This document shows positions 35,268 through 43,371 of a stretch of 64,000 nucleotides of DNA, in pieces. Position numbers and translations under genes: made by a program. Each line of letters begins with the position of its first letter. The first letter of the stretch is position 1. The notes under the pieces are model-generated. The model was not told the DNA's origin. It searched no databases and was given only the letters and a program-made list of their open reading frames with translations. The DNA is from Bacillus sp. FJAT-49736 (GTDB lineage: Bacteria > Bacillota > Bacilli > Bacillales > Bacillaceae_C), in contig NZ_JAGYPI010000004.1 of NCBI RefSeq assembly GCF_018343615.1, positions 249,588 through 313,587 of the forward strand. The letters run 5' to 3'.

Positions 35268-36083
35268 ATGCTTAGAGGATTCTACACAGCAGCATCCGGA
35301 ATGATTGCGCAGCAGCGAAAAACAGATCTTTTAACCAATAATATGGCTAATTCGAATACCCCTGGATTTAAAGTGGATCAATCATCGATGAGGGCTTTCC
35401 CTGAGCTTCTCCTTCAGCGCATGAATAAGCAGACAGTTCCGGTTGATAACACCTTTACCATACCTTCATCTTCAAGAGTAGGTGCTATCAATACAGGTGT
35501 ATACATGCAGGAGGTTTTGCCTAAGTTCCTGCAAGGAGATTTGCAGGCAACTCAAAATAAAACGGATTTGGCACTTCAGGATATTAATCCAGATTCCGCA
35601 AGCACTGTATTTTTTTCCGTACAAGATAAGGATGGGAAGGTAAAATATACGCGTAACGGAAACTTTACGTTAGATGGCGAAGGCTATTTAACGACTGCAA
35701 ATGGACTGTATGTTTTGGGGCGAAATGGAAATCGAATTCATCTAAATAGTGCAGACTTTTCTGTAGATTCAAGCGGCAGGGTTAGTGAAAATGGAACCCA
35801 AGCTGGAACACTTGGTATTGCCTATGCAGCAAATCCGAATACATTAATAAAAGAGGGCGATGGTTTATTCCGTGTAGACAATAATACCGTTTTGCCCACG
35901 GCACCAAATACGCTTTTTCAAGTAAAACAAGGTTATTTAGAGCGTTCAAATGTAGATGTTTCGCAGACAATGACGGAAATGTTATCAGCTTACAGGAGCT
36001 TTGAAGCAAATCAAAAGGTTTTGCAGGCATATGATCACAGTATGGATAAAGCGGTTAACGAAGTTGGACGAGTAAATGGCTAG
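35268..36083 (+). CDS. flhO: Flagellar basal-body rod/hook protein FlhO (FlgG family)
   Basis: A 271-residue FlgG/FlgF-like distal rod protein. The N-terminus has the Flg_bb_rod motif (GFYTAASGMIAQQRKTDLLTNNMANSNTPGF, first part at 4-24). The C-terminus is the D0 helix (LERSNVDVSQTMTEMLSAYRSFEANQKVLQAYD). It is exported by the flagellar type III system without a signal peptide. It begins 25 bases after mbl and is paired with flhP, as in B. subtilis, apart from the main fla/che operon. Confidence 0.92.
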   Translation: MLRGFYTAASGMIAQQRKTDLLTNNMANSNTPGFKVDQSSMRAFPELLLQRMNKQTVPVDNTFTIPSSSRVGAINTGVYMQEVLPKFLQGDLQATQNKTDLALQDINPDSASTVFFSVQDKDGKVKYTRNGNFTLDGEGYLTTANGLYVLGRNGNRIHLNSADFSVDSSGRVSENGTQAGTLGIAYAANPNTLIKEGDGLFRVDNNTVLPTAPNTLFQVKQGYLERSNVDVSQTMTEMLSAYRSFEANQKVLQAYDHSMDKAVNEVGRVNG

Positions 36084-36103
36084 AAAGGTGAGGGGGTTTT
36101 CCA

Positions 36104-36934
36104 ATGAATAGATCTATGATTGTTGCATCGAATACTTTGAATCAGCTGCAAAAACAACTCGATATTATCAGCAATAATATGGCTAATGTGGAAACAAACG
36201 GTTATAAGAAACGAGAAGTCACCTTTACAGACCTATTATTCCAACAATTCAACAACCAGCTCAATCCAAATAATGAAATAGGAAGAAACACTGCACTTGG
36301 AATCCGTTTAGGTGCTGGTGCAAAGATGGCCCAATCTCAAATGCTGTTAACTCAAGGCAGTCTTAAAGAAACAAAGCGTCCTTTAGATGTTGCTTTTACT
36401 AAAGAAAATCAATTTTTAAAGGTATTAACAAGTGATAACGGACAAAATGAGGTCCGTTATACAAGGGATGGGAACCTATCCGTTTCGCCTGTTGGAAAAA
36501 ATGAGGTTATGCTTGTTAACAGCTCAGGTTATCCAGTTTTGGATGAGAATAATAAAATGATTACCTTTCCTGCAAATGCGGAAAGCTATACAATAACAAG
36601 TGATGGCAGACTTCTAGTAAAACAAAATAACGGTCAAACGAATGCTTATAACCTTGGTGTTATTGCAGTCAATAAACCTCAGTTTTTGGAGCAATACGGT
36701 GATAATTTAATTGGTTTGCCGAAAAATGGTGTTGCAGGTACAAATGTTCTTACCAATTTGGTTGGGGCTGGGAGAAATAATATCTCCATTCAACAGGGTG
36801 CTTTAGAAGGCTCCAATGTTGACTTAGGCCAAGAGATGACAGAACTGATTAATGTTCAACGCGAATATCAATTTCAATCAAGGACAATAACCATTTCAGA
36901 TCAAATGATGGGATTAGTAAACGGTCTTCGTTAA
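36104..36934 (+). CDS. flhP: Flagellar basal-body rod/hook protein FlhP (FlgG family)
   Basis: A 276-residue paralogue of FlhO. It opens NRSMIVASNTLNQLQKQLDI and continues ISNNMANVETNGYKKREV. The C-terminus LEGSNVDLGQEMTELINVQREYQFQSRT is the second conserved rod segment. It lies 20 bases after flhO and 13 bases before the EpuA-like gene. It most likely forms part of the rod-hook junction. Confidence 0.92.
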   Translation: MNRSMIVASNTLNQLQKQLDIISNNMANVETNGYKKREVTFTDLLFQQFNNQLNPNNEIGRNTALGIRLGAGAKMAQSQMLLTQGSLKETKRPLDVAFTKENQFLKVLTSDNGQNEVRYTRDGNLSVSPVGKNEVMLVNSSGYPVLDENNKMITFPANAESYTITSDGRLLVKQNNGQTNAYNLGVIAVNKPQFLEQYGDNLIGLPKNGVAGTNVLTNLVGAGRNNISIQQGALEGSNVDLGQEMTELINVQREYQFQSRTITISDQMMGLVNGLR

Positions 36935-36947
36935 AGGGGAAATGGGA

Positions 36948-37220
36948 ATGACAGAAAAGGAAATCCAGCCTAAAACAGAAACACGTTCACAATTTAAGAA
37001 GAGAAAAAAATCGGAGGAACGGAAAACTGAAAATAGAGAAAAGATCCGAATTCGGCTTATCCCTATTTGGTTAAGAATTATTCTGGTCCTTTGTGCGATT
37101 GTGATAAGTGTTTTATCCGGGATTATTGTTGGATATGGTGTTATCGGTGATGGAAAACCTATGGATGCATTATCCAAATCCACTTGGACCCATATTGTCG
37201 ACCTAGTGAATAAAAAATAA
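36948..37220 (+). CDS. EpuA-family small membrane protein
   Basis: A 90-residue protein with a highly charged cytoplasmic N-terminus (about 40 Lys/Arg/Glu-rich residues). It has one membrane helix (about 45-65, in [19 protein letters not shown]) and a short external tail ([21 protein letters not shown]). The family is often annotated 'DNA-directed RNA polymerase subunit beta', a misnomer; its function is unknown. ATG 36948 is preferred over 36942 because AAAGGGGA ends at 36940. It follows flhP closely and ends at a terminator. Confidence 0.8.
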   Translation: MTEKEIQPKTETRSQFKKRKKSEERKTENREKIRIRLIPIWLRIILVLCAIVISVLSGIIVGYGVIGDGKPMDALSKSTWTHIVDLVNKK

Positions 37221-37222
37221 GA

Positions 37223-37245
37223 GGAAGGATATCCTTCCTTTTTTC
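37223..37245 (+). terminator. Terminator between the EpuA-like gene and fabZ
   Basis: Perfect palindrome GGAAGGATATCCTTCC followed by six Ts, just upstream of the fabZ ribosome site. fabZ may depend on read-through or a nearby promoter. Confidence 0.82.
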
Positions 37246-37260
37246 ATGGAGGTAATACAT

Positions 37261-37686
37261 ATGTTAGATATTCAGCAAATCAAGGAAATCATCCCGCATC
37301 GTTATCCCTTTTTATTAGTCGATAAGATTTTAGAGGTGGAAGATGGTAAAAGAGCAGTAGGGATGAAAAATGTGTCTGGAAATGAGGAGTTTTTCAATGG
37401 TCATTTTCCGGACTTTCCAGTAATGCCGGGTGTATTAATAGTAGAAGCACTCGCACAAGTTGGAGCGGTTGCAATGCTTAAATTGGAGGAAAACCGTGGC
37501 CGACTTGCTTTTTTTGCAGGCATTGATAATTGCCGTTTTAAGCGTCAAGTAAGACCGGGTGATCAATTAATGCTGGAAGTAGAAATATTGCGTTTAAAAG
37601 GCCCTGTAGGGAAAGGAAAAGGTATTGCTAAAGTTGAAGGTGAAATCGTTTGTGAAACGGAGCTAATGTTTGCCCTAGGTAAATAA
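37261..37686 (+). CDS. fabZ: 3-hydroxyacyl-ACP dehydratase FabZ
   Basis: Dehydrates 3-hydroxyacyl-ACP in type II fatty acid elongation. The 141-residue hot-dog-fold protein has HRYPFLLVD, catalytic His48 in [13 protein letters not shown] and Glu62 in VEALAQVGA. The start MLDIQQIK at 37261 follows ATGGAGGTAA; the earlier in-frame ATG at 37246 overlaps that site. Confidence 0.95.
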   Translation: MLDIQQIKEIIPHRYPFLLVDKILEVEDGKRAVGMKNVSGNEEFFNGHFPDFPVMPGVLIVEALAQVGAVAMLKLEENRGRLAFFAGIDNCRFKRQVRPGDQLMLEVEILRLKGPVGKGKGIAKVEGEIVCETELMFALGK

Positions 37687-37797
37687 ATGATAGTGGAAAT
37701 TACCTCTGCCACTTTTGAAGGAATAAGAATTTTACAGTATGTTTTCAATAATAAGGGGAAAGTTATCCATAGAGCAAACATGAAAGGAGAAGTCTTC

Positions 37798-38085
37798 ATG
37801 GCTAGAAAGATGCTTAATTGGATATTAAGTTTTTCCCTTATTCTTATTGTTTTGGCAGGATGTAATACGAAGAAACAAGAACCGCCACCGCCAAGTTTAA
37901 ATAACGGTGTGAATGAAAATAGGAATATGAATGATGTTGATAAAGATAAATTTAATAAAAGCAATAATAATCAAATGGACCGGGATAAAGATTTTAACCA
38001 AAATACAAATGATATAAATGAAAATGACAATGAATATAATAAAGACCTTAAAAATGAAGATTATAAAAAGAATAAAAATAAATAA
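37798..38085 (+). CDS. Low-complexity lipoprotein
   Basis: A 95-residue predicted lipoprotein. The basic N-terminus MARKMLNW is followed by a hydrophobic stretch ending in the lipobox VLAGC (Cys22). After a short proline run (EPPPPS) the mature part is almost entirely Asn, Asp, Lys and Glu, so it is probably disordered. I recognise no family. ATG 37798 follows AAAGGAG; the frame is open upstream to 37687 but without a ribosome site. It could be a surface linker or sporulation-related lipoprotein, but there is no direct evidence. Confidence 0.75.
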   Translation: MARKMLNWILSFSLILIVLAGCNTKKQEPPPPSLNNGVNENRNMNDVDKDKFNKSNNNQMDRDKDFNQNTNDINENDNEYNKDLKNEDYKKNKNK

Positions 38086-38112
38086 GCAGGAGTGAAACCT
38101 GCTTATTTGTCG
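38080..38112 (+). terminator. Terminator after the low-complexity lipoprotein gene
   Basis: Perfect 11-bp stem AAATAAGCAGG (38080-38090) / CCTGCTTATTT (38098-38108). The T-run is limited to the stem. Confidence 0.7.
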
Positions 38113-38120
38113 TTACAAAT

Positions 38121-38283
38121 GGCTTTTTTCGTAAATCTTGTTGTATTTGATCCTTAATAAGGGTCAAATACTTAAGTTTCTAGGTAATTGTCGCATAACT
38201 TCCTACGAAAAGATGCCACGAAGCATTGAGTTATACAGGTTGATGAATAAATACGAAAAACAACAATCTATACGAAAATAGCT
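38121..38283 (+). repeat. Dispersed intergenic repeat, copy 4
   Basis: Begins GGCTTTTTTCGTAAATCTTG. The second arm is TACGAAAAGATGCC (about 38204-38217), followed by ACGAAGCA, and it ends TACGAAAAACAACAATCTAT then ACGAAAATAGC. In this copy the arm core is TTCGTA / TACGAA, whereas copies at 9371 and 57928 have TTCTTAA / TTAAGAA. Both arms changed together, which points to conserved base pairing. Confidence 0.7.
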
Positions 38284-38452
38284 TTACAAATTTATTAAAA
38301 TGTAACAATTATATTACTGAAATAACAGTAGCGTAGTGAAAGAAAACAGCCATAGTTGAAGTTTCTTAGATTATAGAGTACAATTCAAAAATACGGTATT
38401 ATGAATTTTGATGTATCTAAATAGCTACATATTTAGGGGGTTCTTTAAATAG

Positions 38453-38830
38453 ATGTTTAATGAGCTATCACCAGGAATAAAGATAAGTATTAGTCGTTCT
38501 ATTTCAACTGTATTCGAGCAATACATGGAAAAAATACAATGGGACGAAAATAAATATAGTCTAGAGGATTTTATTCATGAGTGGAAAGAATATATAAATA
38601 ACCATGCATCTTGGTTTGATCAGGTAAGTGATGAAATAAAGGAAGATCCAAGCTTTCATGAAGACCTCGCTCTGAAGATTAATGAAACCATTGAAAAGAT
38701 TTTATCGGAGGAGCCAACTCCAGATCAACTAGAGCAAATAGAACAACTGCAAAAGGAGTTAAAGACAGATTATTCATACTCCTGTAAAGCAGAGGCGAAA
38801 TTTCTAATTCAATACTTATCAAAGCAATAA
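38453..38830 (+). CDS. Hypothetical protein (125 aa, acidic, helical)
   Basis: I do not recognise this protein. It is soluble, acidic and rich in predicted helix (MEKIQWDENKYSLEDFIHEW, KINETIEKILSEEPTPDQLEQIEQLQKELK), with no signal or membrane segment. The ATG is immediately preceded by an in-frame TAG, and a GGGGG tract lies about 14 bases upstream, a long spacing. It is preceded by the repeat copy at 38121 and followed by a terminator shared with convergent ywpF. It is probably real given its length and codon usage. Confidence 0.7.
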   Translation: MFNELSPGIKISISRSISTVFEQYMEKIQWDENKYSLEDFIHEWKEYINNHASWFDQVSDEIKEDPSFHEDLALKINETIEKILSEEPTPDQLEQIEQLQKELKTDYSYSCKAEAKFLIQYLSKQ

Positions 38831-38832
38831 AA

Positions 38833-38862
38833 ATAAGCTCCTGTTTTCTCAGGAGCTTTTGA
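38833..38862. terminator. Bidirectional terminator between the 125-aa gene and ywpF
   Basis: Stem AAGCTCCTG (38835-38843) / CAGGAGCTT (38850-38858). T-rich on the plus strand and A-rich upstream, so it can serve both convergent genes. Confidence 0.82.
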
Positions 38863-38873
38863 TTTAGTTTCCT

Positions 38874-39314
38874 TCATTCTTGATATTTTTTGGAAGAAAC
38901 ATATTTAGTTATTTTCTTCATCCTGCTTTTGAATTCTTGAATAAGCTCTTCCCCTGTAAAGCCTTCTTGTACAATGTCACTAAGAAGAAGCTCGGCATAA
39001 TTGCTTCTTTGTATCCTTATATACCCCTCTAATAATACACTGATGTAATTTTTAAATTGTTTAATGCCTCGAATATGAGTTTTTAAAGGGGCAGGATCAT
39101 TCGCTTCATTTGTAATTACGACCTGAACATCTAACTCATCTGGGCTTTCTTGTGCGGCACGAAAAAAGTCATAATATTCCTTACTGATATAAGCCTCTAT
39201 TAACCAATTCTTTTTCCCGTCTTCTTTATTAATAATTAAACCGTCCTCTAAGGGAATATCTTTAATATTCCCATTGACAATAACCTGCAGTGAGACAATT
39301 TTAAATGTTTTCAT
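38874..39314 (-). CDS. ywpF: YwpF-like protein
   Basis: A 146-residue soluble protein. The start MKTFKIVSLQVIVNGNIKDI, the block LEDGLIINKEDGKKNWLIEAYI and the ISVLLEGYI segment resemble YwpF of B. subtilis, which has no defined function. ATG 39314 follows ATGGAGGA on the minus strand; the reading frame extends 13 codons further upstream without support. It is convergent with the preceding gene and divergent from ssbB, preserving the ywpF-ssbB neighbourhood. Confidence 0.82.
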   Translation of the reverse strand: MKTFKIVSLQVIVNGNIKDIPLEDGLIINKEDGKKNWLIEAYISKEYYDFFRAAQESPDELDVQVVITNEANDPAPLKTHIRGIKQFKNYISVLLEGYIRIQRSNYAELLLSDIVQEGFTGEELIQEFKSRMKKITKYVSSKKYQE

Positions 39315-39438
39315 ATTTAATCCTCCATTAATTTTTCCGATCATCTGGAGCAAGACACTTTGTTAGTACAAATTATAGCATACAACTGTGGAAATATTAT
39401 CTATGGCACATGGGCAACCCTTTAATAAGAAATACCAA

Positions 39439-39500
39439 AAAAGGTATTTTTTTATTATAAGAAGTTTTTCAGCAAAAAAGGAAGTTGAAAAAGAGTTTTT
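39439..39500 (+). promoter_or_regulatory. Candidate ComK-type AT boxes upstream of ssbB
   Basis: Two AAAA-N5-TTTT motifs lie at 39439-39451 and 39488-39500. ComK K-boxes consist of two such boxes at defined spacings; here the gap is 36 bases, which is not one of the standard values, and both lie 60 or more bases upstream of the predicted -35. The AT-rich context makes chance matches possible. ssbB is ComK-activated in B. subtilis. Confidence 0.35.
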
Positions 39501-39559
39501 ATCTGTAGGAAAGCTTGAATATTAGAGAAAAATACCGAAGGAATCATAAATTTCCTTAT

Positions 39560-39588
39560 TTTACTATTTAGTGATGATTTAATATGAT
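39560..39588 (+). promoter_or_regulatory. Promoter for ssbB
   Basis: TTTACT (39560-39565), 17-base spacer, TATGAT (39583-39588), about 38 bases before the start codon. Confidence 0.5.
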
Positions 39589-39625
39589 GTAGTTACTTTA
39601 ACATAGAAAGGAGGGTTTGAATGTT

Positions 39626-39979
39626 TTGATTAATCAAGTTATGCTTGTTGGCAGATTAACTAAGGACCCAGAGCTTAGACAAACGATGGATGGAAAGTCT
39701 GTTTTGAATGTAACTATAGCATTAAATAGACATTTTCGAAATAGTTTTGGAGAAATTGAAGCGGATTTTGTTCAATGTACATTATGGAGCAAAACAGCGG
39801 AAAATACTGCAAAATATTGCTCTAAAGGGTCCGTTATTGGCGTCGTTGGCCGTATCCAAACAAGGAATTATGAAAATCAAGAAGGGAAAAAGGTGTATGT
39901 TACGGAAGTGGTTGCGGAAACGGTAAGGTTTTTAGGTGGGAAACCATCGGAAGACCGTGAACTGCAATCAACAAAATAA
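39626..39979 (+). CDS. ssbB: Competence-type single-stranded DNA-binding protein
   Basis: A 117-residue OB-fold protein that protects incoming single-stranded DNA during transformation. It starts [19 protein letters not shown] and has [19 protein letters not shown] and [20 protein letters not shown]. It lacks the long Gly/Gln/Pro linker and acidic DDDLPF tip of the replicative SsbA, which identifies the SsbB class. The TTG at 39626 is ten bases after GGAGGG and matches homologues; the TTG at 39617 is too close to the site. Confidence 0.9.
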   Translation: MINQVMLVGRLTKDPELRQTMDGKSVLNVTIALNRHFRNSFGEIEADFVQCTLWSKTAENTAKYCSKGSVIGVVGRIQTRNYENQEGKKVYVTEVVAETVRFLGGKPSEDRELQSTK

Positions 39980-39997
39980 ATTGCAAAGGAGAAGTGA

Positions 39998-40168
39998 ATG
40001 GAAAATTACTCTGCAAGAATAGAAGCATTGGAAAAATTGTTAGAAGACCTCATATTACAGCTAGGAAGAACAAATAATCGAATCTATATGCTCACCCAAC
40101 GCGTAAGCTTCCTCGAGCAAGAGCAGCATAAAGCTGTACACTATAATTCCAAAGTGGTTTCACTATAA
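39998..40168 (+). CDS. Small coiled-coil protein downstream of ssbB
   Basis: A 56-residue open frame (MENYSARIEALEKLLEDLIL...) with heptad-like leucines and charged residues over residues 7-42, preceded by AAAGGAGAAG at good spacing. It is 18 bases after ssbB and upstream of a terminator, so probably co-transcribed. I do not recognise a family. Its linkage to ssbB suggests a possible accessory role with single-stranded DNA or competence proteins (inference). Confidence 0.65.
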   Translation: MENYSARIEALEKLLEDLILQLGRTNNRIYMLTQRVSFLEQEQHKAVHYNSKVVSL

Positions 40169-40239
40169 TTCATTTTATCCTCTAGTCTCCTCATCAGATA
40201 AATTTTAGCAACAGCAGCCTCATACATCCTCAAAAAGTA

Positions 40240-40275
40240 GACCAGCTTAATTGGTATAAGCTGGTCATTTTTTAT
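40240..40275 (+). terminator. Terminator after ssbB and the coiled-coil gene
   Basis: Stem GACCAGCTTA (40240-40249) / TAAGCTGGTC (40257-40266), then ATTTTTT. Confidence 0.85.
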
Positions 40276-40302
40276 GGGAAAAGAAAGTATTAGTTTTTTG
40301 TT

Positions 40303-40466
40303 AAAGGCTCTTTTCTTAAAATTTATTGCTTTTTTAGACAAAAATCCTAAAAACGACCTGCTTTTTGATTATGAATGGATGATTTTCTTAAGAAGGCGCT
40401 CCGAACTAAGACTACATTAGGATTGATAACAATTGACGAAAAACAGCAGTCTATACGAAAACCCCT
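40303..40466 (+). repeat. Dispersed intergenic repeat, copy 5
   Basis: Starts AAAGGCTCTTTTCTTAAAAT, continues TTATTGCTTTTTTAGACA, has the second arm TTCTTAAGAAGGCGCTCCGAA, then CTAAGACTACAT (shared with copy 2). It ends GACGAAAAACAGCAGTCTAT then ACGAAAACC. It lies between the ssbB terminator and the convergent ywqA gene. Confidence 0.68.
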
Positions 40467-40560
40467 TATTTAATAAATTTATTAATGAGTTTAATCTTTG
40501 TCTAGTTTCAAGTGAAATTTGAAGTATCAATTTCACTAATGGCTATAGGCTAGGAATTTC

Positions 40561-43371
40561 TTATGATAACATTATCAAGTCACGTAATTCTTGATTCGAA
40601 AGTTCTGTAATCCAGTTTTCATTATTAATAATCTCTTCATTTAATGCTTGCTTCTTCTCAAGCATGGCATCAATTTTTTCCTCCAGAGTGCCGGTTGCGA
40701 TCAGCTTATGGACATGAACAAAACGATTTTGCCCGATACGATAGGCTCTATCTGTTGCTTGGTTTTCCACAGCCGGGTTCCACCAACGGTCATAATGAAC
40801 GACATGATTGGCAGCTGTCAAATTTAATCCTGTTCCCCCAGCTTTTAGAGATAAGAGGAAAATAGGGAATTCTCCATTTTGGAACTGGCTGACATATTCA
40901 TCTCTTTTGGACTTGGCCATACTCCCATTTAAAAAAGGAACAGTCAATCCGAAACGGTTATATAGCACCTTTTGGATCATTTCACCCATCCCAATATATT
41001 GAGTGAATATAAGGCATGCTTCTTTCGCATCTAGGATGGACTCTATCAGCTCAGTAAGTTTCTCCATCTTATGGGACCGATTTTCTAATCCTTTTGGAGC
41101 TTCCTCTTTCAGGTACAAAGCAGGATGATTGCATAATTGCTTCAGTCTATTTAGCATTTGCAAAATTAGGCCCTTCCGCTCAAAGGTTGTTAGCTCCTCT
41201 ATTTGATTAAAGGTTTCCCGAATAAGCTGTTCATATAAAGTGGCCTGTTCGGTCGTCAATGGGCAATATTCCTTTTGTTCAAGCTTATCGGGAAGATTTA
41301 GCTCAACATCAGGATCCTTTTTTGTTCTGCGCAGTAAAAATGGGCGGATAAGCGATTGAAGTTCACTGATTTTTGGTTGTTCTTCTTCCTTTTCAATCGG
41401 CAAAATAAAACGTTTTTGAAATTGTGCAAAGGTGCCTAAATAACCGTGATTGGTAAAGTCAAAAATAGACCACAGCTCAGATAAGCGATTCTCCATCGGA
41501 GTACCGGTGAGAGCAATATGATGGCGTCCTTTTAATTTCCGTATAGCTCTGGATTGCTTTGTTTGGGCGTTTTTGATATTTTGTGCTTCATCTAGGGCAA
41601 TCGTTCCCCAATGTACCGATGCAAGCTCATCAAAATCTAAATGGGATAAGCCATAGCTTGTTAATACGATGTCTATTTCCTTGATATTCTTCTCAAATTC
41701 AGCCCCTTTGCTGCGATGTGGTCCATAGTGAAGATAAACAGACATAGTGGGGGCGAAGCGCTCCAGTTCCTTTTGCCAATTGCCTAGAACGGAGGTAGGA
41801 CAAATAATCAATGCAGGAGCAGCTTGTTCCTCTGAATTCTTAACCTGCAATAAATAGGTAATAAGCTGAATGGTTTTTCCTAAGCCCATATCATCAGCTA
41901 ACACTGCGCCAAAATGAAATTGGCGTAGGAATGTAAGCCAGTTATAGCCTTGCTGCTGATAAGGTCGTAATGTTCCCTCAAACTGTTTTGGAATTGGAGC
42001 AGAAGGAATATTGGAAGTGTCCTTAAGCGCATGGACCAGCTTAGTTAAGGAACGATTCAGTTCAATTTTAATATTTGCAAAGCTGCGTGGATCAAATTCC
42101 TCTTCTACATCTGTATCTGTATCTTCCTTAGGAATTAACTCCTGTTCCATAATGTCCTGAAGACGTAGACCTTCCTTTTTAGCTCGCTTCATTAATTCTT
42201 GTATTTGCTGGATCATCTTAGGATCCAATTTTATCCATTGCCCATCAATTTTTATAAGCCGGCGATGATTGTCCACAAGCTGATAAAATTCCTCCTCTGT
42301 AAAATCAGCGCCATTCATGGATAACCGCCAATCAAAGTCGAGCATAGCATTTAACCCGACGAAGGACGGTCGGTAGGTAGTATTAGTTTGTTTTAGTCTG
42401 GCTTTTACAGTAAGCTGAGCATCACGCATTGCTACCCACCAGGAAGGAAGTAGTATTTCAATTCCGAGCATGAGCAGTTTTTCGCTTGCAATTGTTAAAA
42501 AGTCCCATGCTAAAATCTCATCTAATTCCTTTTTTAGCCCTTTTGAATCACTAAGCCATGGAAACAGTTTTCCCCATCGCACCTGTTCTTCTGTTATTTC
42601 TTGAATATACGGTTTCCATTTGACAGGAAATCGTTTGTGATCTGCGGAAATTAGTTTGTCTGGGTTGTTCTTATCCCTTAATACTGTTTCAAGAAGCCAA
42701 GGCTCCTCGTCCTCCGTCGGTTCTGAAATTCGAAGTCCAATGGTAAAAGGACGCTCATCTTCAGCCCCAATCCAATCACGAAAACGCTTCTCATCAAAAT
42801 AAGAAGTTAATTCTTCTGCAGTAAGGGAAGTCTTTCCTAAGTTTTTTATTTTATCAATTATTCCGGGTCTACTTTGAAGGAAGGAAGTCATCGCTTGATG
42901 ATACCACTCTTCTAATAACTCTTTTGCAGTAGCATCGCCAATTGGCTGTTCCCAAAAGTGAGCTTCAAATTCATCTAATACAAGCTGAGGAAGTCTCCAA
43001 ATAAGCGGATGCTCCTCGCTTTCTGTAAAGAGTGGCAGCGCAATTCCTTTTACGACTGCCTCATGCATAATGGGGGCACTTGATAGCAATAGCTGTCCAA
43101 TTACGTCCCATTCCCAATTCACTAACGAGCTGAAGCTTTCGTTTGCAAAAAGGGCTAATAATAACCAGCCATCAATAGTGATGCCCAATCTACCTTTATG
43201 CCTTGAAGTGGAAAGGGAGGATCCGTAGAAGCTTTCCTCATGCCAAATAAACAGTTGGCGTTTCCAAACAGAAGGGTTTATTTCTTGTCCATTTGGATCC
43301 TCTGCATAAACAAAAAAAGCTCCTTTTTCCAAATACTCTATTTGAATCTTTAATACTGTTGTTTTAAGCAT
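40561..43371 (-). CDS. ywqA: SNF2-family ATP-dependent helicase YwqA
   Basis: A 936-residue double-stranded DNA translocase of the bacterial SNF2/HepA class. An N-terminal family-specific region (about 1-450, with a DUF3670-like segment) precedes the two RecA-like domains. Motif I is DDMGLGKT, motif II is the DEAQ box in IALDEAQNIKN, then LTGTPMENRLSELWSIFDF. The C-terminal helicase half has LSLKAGGTGLNLTAANHV and ATDRAYRIGQ. Its ATG overlaps the end of the upstream SWIM-domain gene by 8 bases, so the two are translationally coupled and likely act together on DNA. Its cellular role is undefined. Confidence 0.93.
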   Translation of the reverse strand: MLKTTVLKIQIEYLEKGAFFVYAEDPNGQEINPSVWKRQLFIWHEESFYGSSLSTSRHKGRLGITIDGWLLLALFANESFSSLVNWEWDVIGQLLLSSAPIMHEAVVKGIALPLFTESEEHPLIWRLPQLVLDEFEAHFWEQPIGDATAKELLEEWYHQAMTSFLQSRPGIIDKIKNLGKTSLTAEELTSYFDEKRFRDWIGAEDERPFTIGLRISEPTEDEEPWLLETVLRDKNNPDKLISADHKRFPVKWKPYIQEITEEQVRWGKLFPWLSDSKGLKKELDEILAWDFLTIASEKLLMLGIEILLPSWWVAMRDAQLTVKARLKQTNTTYRPSFVGLNAMLDFDWRLSMNGADFTEEEFYQLVDNHRRLIKIDGQWIKLDPKMIQQIQELMKRAKKEGLRLQDIMEQELIPKEDTDTDVEEEFDPRSFANIKIELNRSLTKLVHALKDTSNIPSAPIPKQFEGTLRPYQQQGYNWLTFLRQFHFGAVLADDMGLGKTIQLITYLLQVKNSEEQAAPALIICPTSVLGNWQKELERFAPTMSVYLHYGPHRSKGAEFEKNIKEIDIVLTSYGLSHLDFDELASVHWGTIALDEAQNIKNAQTKQSRAIRKLKGRHHIALTGTPMENRLSELWSIFDFTNHGYLGTFAQFQKRFILPIEKEEEQPKISELQSLIRPFLLRRTKKDPDVELNLPDKLEQKEYCPLTTEQATLYEQLIRETFNQIEELTTFERKGLILQMLNRLKQLCNHPALYLKEEAPKGLENRSHKMEKLTELIESILDAKEACLIFTQYIGMGEMIQKVLYNRFGLTVPFLNGSMAKSKRDEYVSQFQNGEFPIFLLSLKAGGTGLNLTAANHVVHYDRWWNPAVENQATDRAYRIGQNRFVHVHKLIATGTLEEKIDAMLEKKQALNEEIINNENWITELSNQELRDLIMLS

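Noticed and set aside
40141-40341. 66-codon minus-strand frame downstream of ssbB
   Set aside because: Runs across a terminator and into the dispersed repeat; Lys/Phe-rich reading of AT-rich DNA.
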